Translations under genes and position numbers: made by a program
Shown here: positions 9,954-20,705 of the stretch, piece after piece
How the letters are laid out: the number at the start of each line of letters is the position of its first letter
Numbering within the stretch: the stretch's first letter is position 1
The notes under the pieces: model-generated
Seen by the model: the letters and a program-made list of their open reading frames with translations, nothing else
Told to the model about the DNA's origin: nothing
Databases searched by the model: none
From: Pyropia yezoensis
Taxonomy: Eukaryota > Rhodophyta > Bangiophyceae > Bangiales > Bangiaceae
Length of the DNA: 64,000 nucleotides
NCBI GenBank assembly: GCA_009829735.1
Contig: CM020618.1
Coordinates: forward strand, 3,656,882 to 3,720,881
Reading direction: 5' to 3'

Positions 9954-11958
9954 TTGCAAAGGTCTTTGTCAATTGTGGACGGCTCGCTGACGGATGCGTA
10001 TGTGCAATCGTCAGGCGGTACAGCGGCCGAAGCACGGGAATATTGCGTTCTGATGCTGGACTTGTCCATTGCAGCCGAAACGGGCCCCGACACTCTTCCC
10101 CTACGCCAGCGCTTCAGCAAAGAGCTCAATGGAACGCTGCGAGACTTCTGCACTACGTACAACCTGCACGTATCGTCATGGGTAGATGACGATGCGCTGG
10201 CCAACTTGAAGGCCGTGACTAGAGCAGTCGAGAATGCGAGTATGCACCTACTGGTGGTGGTGGACGAGTATGACCGAACTCTGAACTAGCTAATGCGCGA
10301 GGACCCAGGTGCTTATTATCAGCAGGTGGCGCCCGTTCGCGACCAGAAGCCACCAGGCTTCCTACGGGCGTTCTACCTCGCTTTGAAGTCCCTCTCGAAG
10401 GTTGGTTGGACAAGGGTGCGAAGCTTCAGCACGGGAACTACGCCTGTGGCCCTCACCGACTCCTCTGGATGGAATGTGGCTTAGTCTCCTTTACTTACGG
10501 AGGATTTTGCGGCGTGCTGTGGCTGCACTGATGCTGACGTCGAGCGCGGGCTCGCGCAGTTTCATCTGACGGCTGCCCAACGCAGCCAATCTTTGCGGCT
10601 GGTCCGGAAGTTGTAGGACGGCTACAAGTATTCGGGCGCTTCTCAACCCCTGTACCTGCCTGTCTACGTCCACCACTTCTTTCAGTCGCTTTATAGCGAC
10701 AGTTAGTGGCGTTAAGCGTTCCTCGAGGAAGGAAACGAGGCCGGTGATGCAAAGCTTGTGGCAAAACTGGCCCCACGTAGGGTGCATGGCACGCCACGCG
10801 GGGGCGGGAGACAGCTGGTTTGAGCCGCTTCTCCCTTTGCATTTGATCTCGGGTTTCCTGAAGTCAGGGATGCTTTGTTTGCTTGATAGTAAATCCCACG
10901 TGGATATGAGGGTTTTCTGGAATTTTATCGTCTTGGATTTTCGTGTAGCGCGGTGAGCAGGTGCAAGGGCCGTAGATTCTGAGTCGCGAGATTCTGAGGG
11001 GACCCTGGGGGGATAAGGGGAGGGACAGCGGGGCTTGGCCTCGCTTCCCCGTCCCAACCAGGCAACTGTTGGCCCACACACCATCATCTGGTTTCGTAGT
11101 GAGGAGATTGCGCCACAACAGGGATAGCGTGTGTGCGACTTGCTCTTCTTCCGGTGCCCCTGTCACGATAGGAAGCCCTTGTACACTACCCAAACTGGGA
11201 TGCTGTGTGTGCGAGTGGTTTACTCCACAATGCTGTTTGGCGTCATGGCTGACAACAATATGTCCCCTTCTCAGATCATTGCGTCGGTGCTCCGCTCGTC
11301 CCCTCGGGCGGGTGTTTTTGCGCTGCAGGACGCTGTCCACGCGTCTCAGCTTCTCAAGATGCCTATGGACCAGCACAAGAGCCCGTTCACGCGAGCTGGG
11401 TTGTCGCCGTAGACCAGCGTTGTGAACGACTTAGTTCGAGACGGCTCGACGGAGACCGTCCAAGACGTATCGAATTCGGTAGCTTACGCGAGAGCGTTGT
11501 CGCTGCTGGTCTACCATGGCGTCCTGTCGGTGCGCGAGAAACTGGACGGGCTAGCAGTCCTCGGACCCCTCAAACTTCTCTCTAGTTTTGACCACTACCT
11601 CAATTTGTAGCCGGCCCTGCATGCTGACGCATACTTTCTAGAGCGGTTGACTGACACGCCTTGCGCCGGCGACGTCACCTTGCTGGTCGACGCCGTGCTC
11701 TGGGGCTGGGACTCGGGCTCGCTTCTGCTCGACTACTTTCTTAGCGAGCAGTCCTCTTTCTCGGCGACAGAAGCTGCAATTGGTGTCTGTCTAAGGACTC
11801 AACCGAAGGTGAACGTGGTCTTGACGACCGGGCGCGGAAGGCCACTAAGTATCGGTGGGGGTAGGATTAGCTCTCTTGGCTTGATGCTACATAACAAGGC
11901 CGAGACACGCGCAATATTTCATGAGCTCAAGGTCGTGCGCGCTAATACTTTCAAGTAG
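9954..11958 (+). pseudogene. AAA-ATPase-like / PD-(D/E)XK nuclease-like gene relic (Crinkler-type or mobile-element family)
   Basis: One + frame over 9954-10,750 shows a Walker B-like hydrophobic strand ending Val-Asp-Glu-Tyr-Asp (about 10,254-10,274), then a sensor-like Thr-Gly-x-x-Pro-Val-Ala-Leu segment (10,404-10,482), then an Asp-Gly-Tyr-Lys-Tyr region (about 10,614). These are hallmarks of the AAA-ATPase-like family found in oomycete/chytrid Crinkler proteins and related mobile genes. After an inserted solo LTR (10,757-11,229) the gene resumes and ends with a nuclease-like Glu-Leu-Lys motif (11,917-11,935). In-frame stops include TAG at 10,287, 10,482 and 10,614. Non-functional. Confidence 0.72.
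10757..11229 (-). repeat. Solo LTR, family LTR-1, minus orientation
   Basis: Inverted, diverged copy of 34,144-34,612. Its edges are TGTGGCA at 10,757 and TCCACA at 11,229. The flanking pentamers AAGCT (10,752-10,756) and ATGCT (11,230-11,234) match at 4 of 5 positions, consistent with an old target-site duplication. It splits the AAA-like pseudogene, whose two halves read on either side. Confidence 0.8.
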
Positions 11959-11966
11959 AGGATCCT

Positions 11967-12187
11967 TGTGAGGATCCACCCACAACTGAAATGCCCTCAA
12001 CGTACTCGTGGGGGTGTCAGCGGGCCCTTCCCACCAATAGGGCGGCAGGGTACGGGAAAGAGGACGGTGTTTTTGATGGGGGCTGGTCTGGGAGAAAGAT
12101 GGGCGCGACGTCGGTGGGGATCGAGGGTACAAAGGGTAAACGGTGTCCTTCGTCTGTCTGTGGTTGCAGTCCGGTGCCGCTGGGCCT
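11967..12187 (-). repeat. LTR-B fragment, inverted
   Basis: The reverse complement matches the downstream half of LTR-B, including the GACGTCGCGCC stretch, the CCCTATTGG block, GCTGACACC and the CCTCACA end. It abuts the antisense-gene relic. Its orientation matches a minus-strand retroelement with its 3' LTR here. Confidence 0.65.
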
Positions 12188-12188
12188 C

Positions 12189-13250
12189 TGTTGGGAGCGG
12201 GAGTTGGCTCGGCTGGTCGCCCAGCCGGACGCCTTTCGCGTCGAGCATCAATGGATTCTGAGTCAGCCCGATGAACGGCATGCTCAACTCTGGCGTACCC
12301 GGGTCGGGCGGCCTGAGGTTTCCCTCCATCCCGCTTTCGGAGCGTGCGCCTTGGTCGCTCCCGCGCTGCCCCGGGAGGTGGATTACCCCGCTGGTGCCCG
12401 CGAAGTGGCTGCATCGCAGGCCCCCGTGGCGTTCGGGCGGGTTGTGCCTGGGACCAACCGGAATCCCTGTTTGGATTACTACCCGGGGGACCCCCCGTAT
12501 CTGTGGCTGACGCCAGCCTTCCTGCCCATGGCTGGGCTGAAGTCGGCGTCGAGCTGGCGTCGCAACCATGGTGTCATGGCGGACCCTTTCCGCACTGATA
12601 TCACGTGCGCGTTGCAGACCGGTAACAGTCGTGCTCCAGTGTACACTCTGTTGCGCCCGCCTGGGTGACAAGAGGGGTGGGAGCCCGCCCCGGCTTTCCG
12701 GTTTGACACCGGTCCCTGCCTTCGTTACTTCGGGAGTGTGTAGGCCTCCCGGCCTACGCATGCGCTGCAGGGTGTCTTCACCTTGGAGGTTACCCTCGGG
12801 CAGGTCTCCTCCTTCCTGCTGTCGGCTCGTCGACAGGGCCGGCTGTTCCATCTTCCGACGGGCCTCCGTCGGCACCTTAGAGAGATAGGCTTTACCGCCA
12901 TTGCTGAAGGGACGGGTCTCACCCGTGCGTTGGCGGCGCTGGTGGCCGTTCACGATGCCGTGAACTGGTCGGCGGTAGCGACCTTGCCTCCGTTTCGGAA
13001 CCCGCATCCGGGAACGCTCCCGCTGCCTCGCCACTCGCTCCGTATCCGCCTAGTTATCTCGGGGGAAGATGGGTGCCAAGGGTGGGCGTCCACCGAGTCG
13101 GTTCCTGACCTGGGTATTCCCGTGGTCCTTCCTGACCCTCTCCAGGAGATGACCCCCTGGTTCGGTAGCCCGACTCCTGTGGGTCGCCGTCGCCGTGAGT
13201 GGGATTCCACCGGTGGGGGCCGTGAGACGTATCGCCGTCGTGCCGAGGGA
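12189..13250 (+). pseudogene. Decayed relative of the retroelement antisense gene (aORF)
   Basis: A single + frame aligns over about 350 residues with the minus-strand ORF at 50,316-52,763, from the Cys-Trp-Glu-Arg-Glu-Leu segment to the Arg-rich stretch Arg-Arg-Arg-Ala-Glu. Two in-frame stops interrupt it: TGA at 12,666-12,668 where the intact copy has Trp, and TAG near 12,741 where it has Leu. In the 18 codons from 12,246 I count seven synonymous and two non-synonymous differences, the pattern of a protein once under constraint. The N-terminal third is missing and replaced by an LTR-B fragment. Function unknown. Confidence 0.85.
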
Positions 13251-13365
13251 ATGATATGTTACTGTTGCGCACGTCCTCGACGATCGTGGGAGACACGCAG
13301 CAAGCAGGTCGCGGGCTGTACGGCGCTCCCCCCATGGATGCATTTTTTTCACTGGTCCGTCTTTA

Positions 13366-13860
13366 ATGGGACAGTTTGGCTGCGCTGCGCTCTCCCAGAT
13401 GGCGGGGGGATACGATGATGCGGCCCTTGGTACCTCCTCGCTGCCATCTCCGCCGCCGTTGATGACCTCCACTATCTTTACTGAGCTTTCTAGCCAGTCA
13501 GTAGTGGCTCGCCCGGCGGCGCTTGTGCTGGGGCGGGGAGCGGTTGACCCGCTTGGGTTACGCGTGGGGCCTCCCGCAGTTGGTGGGCGCCTGCCTGTTG
13601 TTGCGGCCCGGTCAGGTTTATGGGGGTCTCTGGCTGTGGCTGAAGGTGGGGCTGGCCTTCCCGCGGGCACGCAGCTGGCTGGCCGTGGGCGCGGGATGTC
13701 GTCGGCGCCTTCCTCAGGCGCTCGCACTCGTGTTCGCGTGTGCTGGGACGAAGTGTTCGACGAGCCGGAGCGGGCACGGATTGTACGAAATCGGGAGTCG
13801 GCTGCGCTGTCCAACGCGAAGCGACGAGCACAGCGCCAGGCGGCTGCACGCACTAATTGA
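13366..13860 (+). CDS. Hypothetical 164-aa ORF ending in a bZIP basic-region-like stretch
   Basis: The frame opens at ATG 13,366. Residues near the C-terminus read Arg-Asn-Arg-Glu-Ser-Ala-Ala followed by Asn-Ala-Lys-Arg-Arg, close to a bZIP DNA-binding basic region, but the invariant Arg eight residues after the key Asn is Asn. The frame stops before any leucine zipper. It could be a truncated or intron-interrupted bZIP gene, or chance in GC-rich sequence. Confidence 0.25.
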   Translation: MGQFGCAALSQMAGGYDDAALGTSSLPSPPPLMTSTIFTELSSQSVVARPAALVLGRGAVDPLGLRVGPPAVGGRLPVVAARSGLWGSLAVAEGGAGLPAGTQLAGRGRGMSSAPSSGARTRVRVCWDEVFDEPERARIVRNRESAALSNAKRRAQRQAAARTN

Positions 13861-16701
13861 CCCGCACGAACGAGTCCGTTCATGCTTGAAGGACGGATGG
13901 AGAGCGAAACGATGCCGCCCGGCATCATCCTCTGGCCTCTTTCCTGTTGGAGAAGGAGCAGCTGTCGCCCCCACCCATGCGGCCCGGTAACGCCGCACGT
14001 GGTCGCCGGCGACCACCTCGCGGATGGCGTGTGGCGTCACGGCCCCTTGCTGTTGCATCACCCTCCCCCAGCTGCTGCTGCTCCGCTCCCTCTCTTACCG
14101 CATCATCGGAAGATGTCTCTTGGCTGCTGTCCCACCCCACCCAGCGATGGCCGCGACATGCTTACGGCTCTACGGCGGAGGTGGTACCGCCCGCGACACC
14201 TTGGCTACTGCTGCTCTCCAGACATATGGGGTCCTCCACTGTGGAACGCCCGACGAGCGGTGGGCTCGCCTCGCCGCCGCGGCCGCCGCTGCCTTCCATC
14301 CCTGCACCCTGGCTGTGACGGGCGTCGTGGACGACCATGGACAAGTCAGTAAACGTGGCGTTTCGGGAGCACGTTTACCATCGGGTGCTCAAGGTGTGGT
14401 CGGCCATCGCTTGTAAGTGGACGGCGCACGACGAGGTCCACTGGACGCGGGAGGGGGGCGTGGCAACTATGCACGCTTGCCGGACTCTTTCAGGCGCAGG
14501 GCTCCCGTGGTGGCCGTCTATGGGGGGGGGGGGTGGCATGGGAGGAAAGATGACTTGCGTCCCTCAAGGGTGCTATCCTGGCTGCCGACGGCCGCGACAA
14601 AAGTGTCGCAGAGGAAAGCTCGAATGCACGCCGCAGAACTCTGCGACAGTTGCTGCCCCCCTGTTCCTCACGTCCTGAATCATTCTGCAGCTTTGAGCCC
14701 GGTTTCCCAAACAGATCTGTATAAGCTCATCCTTAGAAACAAAAAATGATCAGCCCTAAAATAAGTTATAAATAATGAATCTTTGTCGACTCTGGAATCG
14801 CCGATGCGTCACCAGCAGTCTGGTGGTATGGCAGAAAACTGACACTGAGGAAAGAACTTTTCACGTGGGTGCAACTCAGGATAGTGACGGCGGCGAAGCC
14901 GCCAATGTAGGAGGTAAACAATGAAACGAATTGTGATGTACATACATCGGTCGCGCGAAACAACGAAGCTCGTCTGGACTGGATCCAAGCGATGAAAAGA
15001 GCTTCTGTCTCTTGAGCAAACTACCGGATTTACCAGACACGCGGATCAGCCGCGCGCATAATACATATGAATAGAACTTTATAGACGAAGCTATCCGGGC
15101 TAACCTAATGAACGGGGTACGCTCGAAGCGACTCGTGCTTATAGATCCTGAAGAAACGGGAAATATTTTATTCAGCGAACCGGCATGCTGATGCAATTCC
15201 GTTCGACATCCTGCGCAGAGAAGCACGTAAGCACAGTCTGGCGGCATCCCTGGAGATCGATAAGCACAGGCGCTGCTGATGCCAACTATGGCAAACCATC
15301 TGCGTTTTATTCTCACTTCCAAGGTCCGTGGGGCATGACCGGTGGGCACGACCTGGATGGTTGCGTTTGATGGCAATCCACATTGTGTTTCGCACGCATT
15401 ATGTTTTGAGCAAAAGTTCTACTTTCGGCCCACTAGCCTATGTGATGCGCCCGTGGGACACCAAAACTGCGTGCAACGAAGCGGCGGTGCCTGAAATGAG
15501 CAGATGCGTTCACAAACGATCAACAGATGTGACTGCAGTGGGAGGTCACACTATGGTACGGTATTCCATTGTGTCACACAACATCTGAGTCAATTTTTCG
15601 CAAAGACTTAGAATAGCTGTGGGCCTCCCCTGCTTGTACGTGTGGAGCGTGCAGAGCATCTGCTCTTGTGTGAACGTCATCTGCGGTTTTTTCTCACGTC
15701 CAAGGTGCGTGTGGTATTGCCAGTATGCAGTACAGTATTGCATGAAATTTTGTGGATTGGCTGGAGATGGTGGGGAGCAGTATTTGATAGATTGATGCTT
15801 TGTCGTGGCATTTTTGCGTTAAGGTTGTTGGTTCAGCGCGCCACGGAGGTTTTCTCACTCGGCCCCGCAGGAAAGTTTTTGACAAGTGACATCCAAGTTG
15901 GCAGAAAACGCCGTCGTTTCTTAAAAGTAGCCGACATTTTTTTTTGTTCGTTGGGCTACGCCACTAGCGGATGAGCATACGCTATTCACCAGCTGTGGAT
16001 GCGCAGCAGTTGCGGGGCGCGGGGCGTCATTTTTCGTTTTGTGGGACCATTGAAATGAGCGGGCTTGCCACATTCTCCCCAGAACAAGTCATATCGTCTG
16101 TTGGGGAAGTATGCGTAATTGCATTTACTCATCGTCGTCGGTCATTTGTTTGTATTCAAAATCTTGCTGACGACGGGACCACCCTGTCTGTCGCGAGGTA
16201 TGACCAGCCGTTTTGCAAGGCCGTGCAGGATCTTAAAGTTTAGTTCGCGCCAACGGTGGTCTCAGTCGCCCGCCCTTCAGAAATCTCGTCTTGGTTGACG
16301 CTTCCCGAGACGCACCCGGCCCGCCCGTGCACTTGGCCGCGTCGGAGTGTCTGGGCGACCTTATGTCAGACCCGTTTCTTCAGACAGCCGCTAGCGGGAG
16401 ACAGGCATTCACCGTTGGCCAACGGAAGAGTACACCGTTCGTGGATCGAATGGCCGGCACAAGTTGCCAGAAGAAATACCTACTTGGTCGGAGCCTGAGT
16501 GTGCGCATGAAACGCCAGCTCGGCAGGATACCACACCATTCTCGACATGTCTCGGCGCTTCATCCTGGGTTGAACCCTGCACCCCGCTGCCCACCGTCCG
16601 CTGCGCTCTACTGGCAGACGCCCCCGCCCCTCGGCGTCCTTTTATCGCCTTCCACACCTCCCCCCCCCCCCCCTCGTCGGTGCTATTTTTTCCGCACCCA
16701 G
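13861..16701. other. No confident gene
   Basis: GC-rich, overlapping open frames occur to about 14,750 (for example 14,337-14,678 on +), then more balanced sequence follows with many stops. A frame at 15,971-16,243 (+) could be an upstream exon of the gene at 16.7-19.2 kb, but I cannot fix splice sites for it. A 13-base G run lies near 14,522. Confidence 0.4.
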
Positions 16702-16786
16702 TGTTTGTCCACGGTGCACTTCCGGGAGGTGCACGAGCTCTGCCTGGCACGGCGGGGCCGGCTGCCAGGGTACATCCTTTCTGACG
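16702..16786 (+). CDS. Internal exon of an unrecognised spliced gene
   Basis: An open 85-nt segment is preceded by long pyrimidine-rich sequence (C run near 16,662, T run near 16,685) ending in CACCCAG at 16,701, and is followed by a perfect donor GTGAGT at 16,787. It encodes 28 residues and one extra base. Joined to 17,088 it continues the large frame without a stop. The acceptor side is less certain than the donor. Confidence 0.5.
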
Positions 16787-17087
16787 GTGAGTGACCGTGT
16801 CCCACCGGTGGCATCTATCCATGAGCTACCTCGAGGAACTCGCTGAGGCGCTTCGTGTCATCGAGCAGTTCGGATGTGACAGGGGCGATGGTGGTCATCA
16901 GGTGGCTGTGACAACGGCGGTGGGAAAGTGGGTCACTGCAGACGTGGTTCCACCCCCTCCCTCCCGGATGCAAGAGCCCGACGCTGATCACACCCGGCCA
17001 CCACTCCTGGCGACTGTGCCCCTATCGGCGGCATCGGCCGCTCTGGTCGCGCAAAAGGGGTTCACGTTGGGACCCTTGCGCCTGCAG
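16787..17087 (+). other. Predicted spliceosomal intron (301 bp)
   Basis: Begins GTGAGT and ends CTGCAG. Removal joins a phase-1 exon to the long downstream frame, forming an Asp codon. The downstream frame is otherwise blocked by TGA at 16,985. Confidence 0.6.
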
Positions 17088-19234
17088 ACTCGGCGGTGGT
17101 GGATGCGTTGACGGGCGCCATGGACGACGACGGCGGACCGTTGCTTGGAGCTGCTCTTGGCGCGTTCGACGCCGCCACCACGAGCCTTGAAGATGTCGAC
17201 GGGAACACTTTGCAGGGAGATGACTGCGACAGTCATAGCGCTGGTGAGCAGTTGCGGCTGAATGGTGCGCGTGACGACAAGGAGGGGTGTGGGTCCGACC
17301 AAGACTGGGACGCGTCTATGGCGGGACCGTCCTGTGGAGACTGCCCGGGTCGTGAGGGGGTGCTTGTATCATCCCTCCCGTTGGTCACGGTCCCCGATGG
17401 GGTTCACGTCCCCATGGGGGGTGTCCCTCTTCGTGCGAGTGACGACCTTTTGTGGCCCCCAACGGTGGAGGCCGCCAATGAAGAAGAGATGGGGAGTGAT
17501 GCGAGTGGAGCTGGGGGATTCCTGGACGGTGCCAACCAAGAGGCTCTCTACGTGCCACCCCCCACATCGGTCGCCGTAGTGTTTTGGCCACGCATCTGGG
17601 CAGACGAGGTGTGGGCCCGGGGCGGCCTGTGGGCCGCTCTCGCACGCGTACGCGCCATGGTCTCGTCCGCGGCGACAGTGGGCGCCTATGACCTTCCCGC
17701 AGCAGTGTCCATACTGCAGTCGGCGGTTGAAGACGCCGCGCGCCCCAGTTGTGTCGTCGGCGACGTGCCGTCCTTTGCGGTGGCCCCCATCCTGCATCTG
17801 ACGAATGTTTTGGATGACGCTCCAACGGCCATGGCGGTGTTGCGGCGGCTGGTGCTCCCTTCTCCGCCGGGCATTGCTGATTCCTCTGATGACCCGCCTC
17901 GTGCTCCGCGTGGCCTGCGGTCTTTCGACGAGGCGGCGGCGGTGGCGGACCTGGCACGTTGGTGGGGCTGCAACGCGCGCCGCGAGGAACTGGCGGTGCT
18001 GCGCAGGGTTGTGTCTGAAAGCGGCCCCCCATCGATGGAGGCAGTGCGCTGGCTAGCGGGAGAATCGTCACGCGAACGCTTCCAGGCTTTCCTCGACGGG
18101 GCGGTGGGGTCATCAGCGGCTGAAGTCACTGTGGCAGCCCAGATTCACTGTGCAACGGCGGCGCGCATGGACGTTTCTACCGCCGTCGCTGCTGTGAATG
18201 CTACCTTCCTCCCTAGCGACCTGGTGACGGACATGGCGGAGCTGTTTTGCTTTGTGATGAACGGCAACGTTTCTGCTGGGCCTCCTCACGCTTCTCTGGC
18301 GCTCGCTGCTCTGGGGCGCTTGGCCGTAAGCGGTCTGGTCAACGTGTCGCCTGCCATGGTACCGAAGGTCACTCGTCTTTTTTCAAACTCGATGTCGCTG
18401 GGTGACAACGATACGCATCTCATTCTGCACGAGAAGCTATCCTGTCGCCAAGAGGCAGTCTCTCTTCACATGCTGGTCGCCGTTCTGTCCGACCCGGGCG
18501 TCCTGGCCGCAGGCACACACCGCTGGCAGTCATCGGGTAGAGATGAGGCTACTTCCGTAATTCGCCCCGTTGCCGCCACCTTTGTCAAGCGTGCTGCACC
18601 GATGGCTCGCCACCCTCTCCCCACGTGTTGCATCCCCGCGGCGTTACCACCTCGCGAGGCGACCGCTTTGCAGATCACCGGGGCGGGAGCTACCTCCTTC
18701 CTCCGTGGTCCTTCGTTGAAGCACACGGTTGGCCCAGTTGCAGGGGGGGTTGATTCCACAAAGGCTTGGGTGGACTTTCTTCTCTTCGGTGCTGCCGCTG
18801 CCATTCGGGGGTACGACATCAACGCCGTTCCTGTGACACGCACCGACGGCGTGTGCGTGATGGTGACCAAGAGCAGGCGCAAGACGTTTGAACGCGCGGC
18901 GACGTATCACAACGCATCGGTGGCGGCCGTTTCCCACTTGCAGTCATTGCTGCGAGTTGGGGCGTGTGGGCGTTTCGGCACGGCAGGGCCAAGCGTCGAC
19001 ACTCCATGTTCGAATGCATGTTTCAGTGGGTTGGGGACTAAGACTGAGTCCGCCCCCAGCCCTGCCAGCTCCTGTTTCTCTCATGTCAAGCGCGCAACGC
19101 GCTCGACAACCTCTGTGACTCCCAGCGATGGCACTAGCAACAATGACAACAACTGCACATCTCCGAAGACAGCGGCAGTGGGCAAGTCATTGGAGCCCTC
19201 CCCGAGGCCGTCTAAGCATAGCCGCAACCGCTGA
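17088..19234 (+). CDS. Large terminal exon of an unrecognised Ala-rich protein (about 715 residues in this exon)
   Basis: A continuous frame of over 2.1 kb ends in TGA. It is Ala/Val/Asp-rich, with an acidic N-terminal part, a long helical-looking middle (about 17,900-18,500) and a Ser/Thr/Asn-rich, basic tail. If the intron is not real, the first ATG is 17,120. Opposite-strand frames are shorter and have worse composition. I recognise no domain. Varied residue usage and the good splice fit favour a real gene, host or transposon-borne. No neighbour indicates a role. Confidence 0.6.
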
Positions 19235-19564
19235 CTGCTTGGCTGGCTCAGTCGTCCCTTGCTGCTGCCGTTCCGTCGCTGCTCCCATCCATGAGGTTTA
19301 TCTTGATTTTTGTTGTTGTTTGTTGAGCTGTTATGATATGTCTGTGCCCAGCGAGTGGGCTTATTGACCATGCTTGTTTCCCTCTGAAATGATTCTTTCA
19401 TCTAGGTCTCCCGACCGGCGGGGCCCAACACTGTGGCTCACTTCCTGCTCGCCATCTCAACCAGGGGGATAGGTGATTCTGGGCTGGCCGACCACTCTAT
19501 CATGAGCATTCACGCGGCGGTGCAGGCGGCAAAGATGGCAGTCAATGCATCGTTTACTCCTTGC
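19235..19564. other. 3' flank, no gene
   Basis: T-rich sequence after the stop codon; nothing recognised. Confidence 0.5.
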
Positions 19565-19960
19565 CCTCAGACGCGGGTGAGGCAGTTGACACAGTTTAAA
19601 TAGGGTGGCCTTAGGCCGGCGCTACCGAAGCCGTCTTGGCTGTCGTGGAGTGCTCGGCCGGCCACGGGCGCGGTAAGACCCGCGCCCAACCGATAAGAGG
19701 GCAAGCAGCGTGCACCCGCAAGTGGGGCAAGAGAGGAGAAGGGCGCCACCCGAGGAAGGTGCCCTAGGGCGCCATCCCGGGACGGTGGGCGGGGCGCGAG
19801 GGCAAACGAACGTGCCGGCCGACGGCGGCCGGCGGTTCCCCGCTCGCGCCACCCCTCATATCTCCCTCGGGGTGAGAGACAGGTGGCCTCGGAGGGCCGG
19901 TTAGAAATCTACCGGCCCCCGCCCCTCCCCCCAGGAATTCCAATCCCCAGCAATACAATG
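19565..19960 (+). repeat. Dispersed repeat R2, copy 1
   Basis: Shares a ~400-bp pattern with 25,975-26,400: an AGACGCGGGTG block, a GGGATGGTGG/GGGACGGTGG block, GGGGCGCGAGGG, and AAACGAACGTGCC followed by GACGGCGGCC. Similarity is patchy with indels. On the minus strand both copies can encode a related short peptide. Type unknown. Confidence 0.55.
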
Positions 19961-20229
19961 GGGGAGAGGCAAGTCACCCGCTGGCCGGCGGTCCGTAACC
20001 CCTTACACAAACAAAACAAGCGATAGTGCCACCAACGGCCCCTGTGCAAACCCTGTGCCCCTGCACAGCATGCTCTGCCTCCTCCGCTACAGACATCAGC
20101 TGGCAAGACTGCGCACATAAACAAATAAGGCATGATATACAATGAAAATGGTTCCAAACACACCAGACGGTGGGGGTACAGGGGAAAAGGAAAGACGCCT
20201 CACCCCTCTGAAAGCCCCCTCCTTCCCTC

Positions 20230-20705
20230 CAGTAGCCACAGGGCGCCCGACTCCTCTCACCGCGCCGAGTCCGCCGCTGCCAACGCCGCCGCCACCGCCG
20301 CCATCACCGTGGCTGGCACTACGGCCGGCACCACCGCCGCCGGAGCCGTCACCATTACTGCGACCGCCGTCGCCACCACCACCGCCGCCCGTAACAGCTG
20401 CCGACGCCGCTGCCACCGCCGCCCTCGCCACGGCTGGCACCACGACCGGCAGTACCGCCGCCGCAGCCCCCGTCGCCGCTGCAGCCCCCACTGCCGCCGC
20501 AGCCGCCACGGCCTCGGCAAATGCCGTCGCTAATAGCACCGTCAGCACCACCGCCGACGCCATCACCGCCGCCACCGCGCCAATACCACGGTAACCACCA
20601 CCGCCGCCAACACCGCTGCCGCCGCACAGCTGCCGTAGCCGCAGACGCCACGGCCACTACAGTCGTCACCACACGACCGGCAACCGGGAGGGAGCCAATC
20701 CCGCA
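20230..20705. repeat. CCG/GCC trinucleotide low-complexity tract
   Basis: Imperfect (CCG)n/(GCC)n sequence produces long Ala-, Pro- or Arg-rich frames on every strand and phase. I treat these as by-products of the repeat. Confidence 0.8.

Noticed and set aside
20140..20705. Ala-, Pro- and Arg-rich proteins on both strands
   Set aside because: All phases are open because of CCG/GCC repeats; no non-repeat coding signal.
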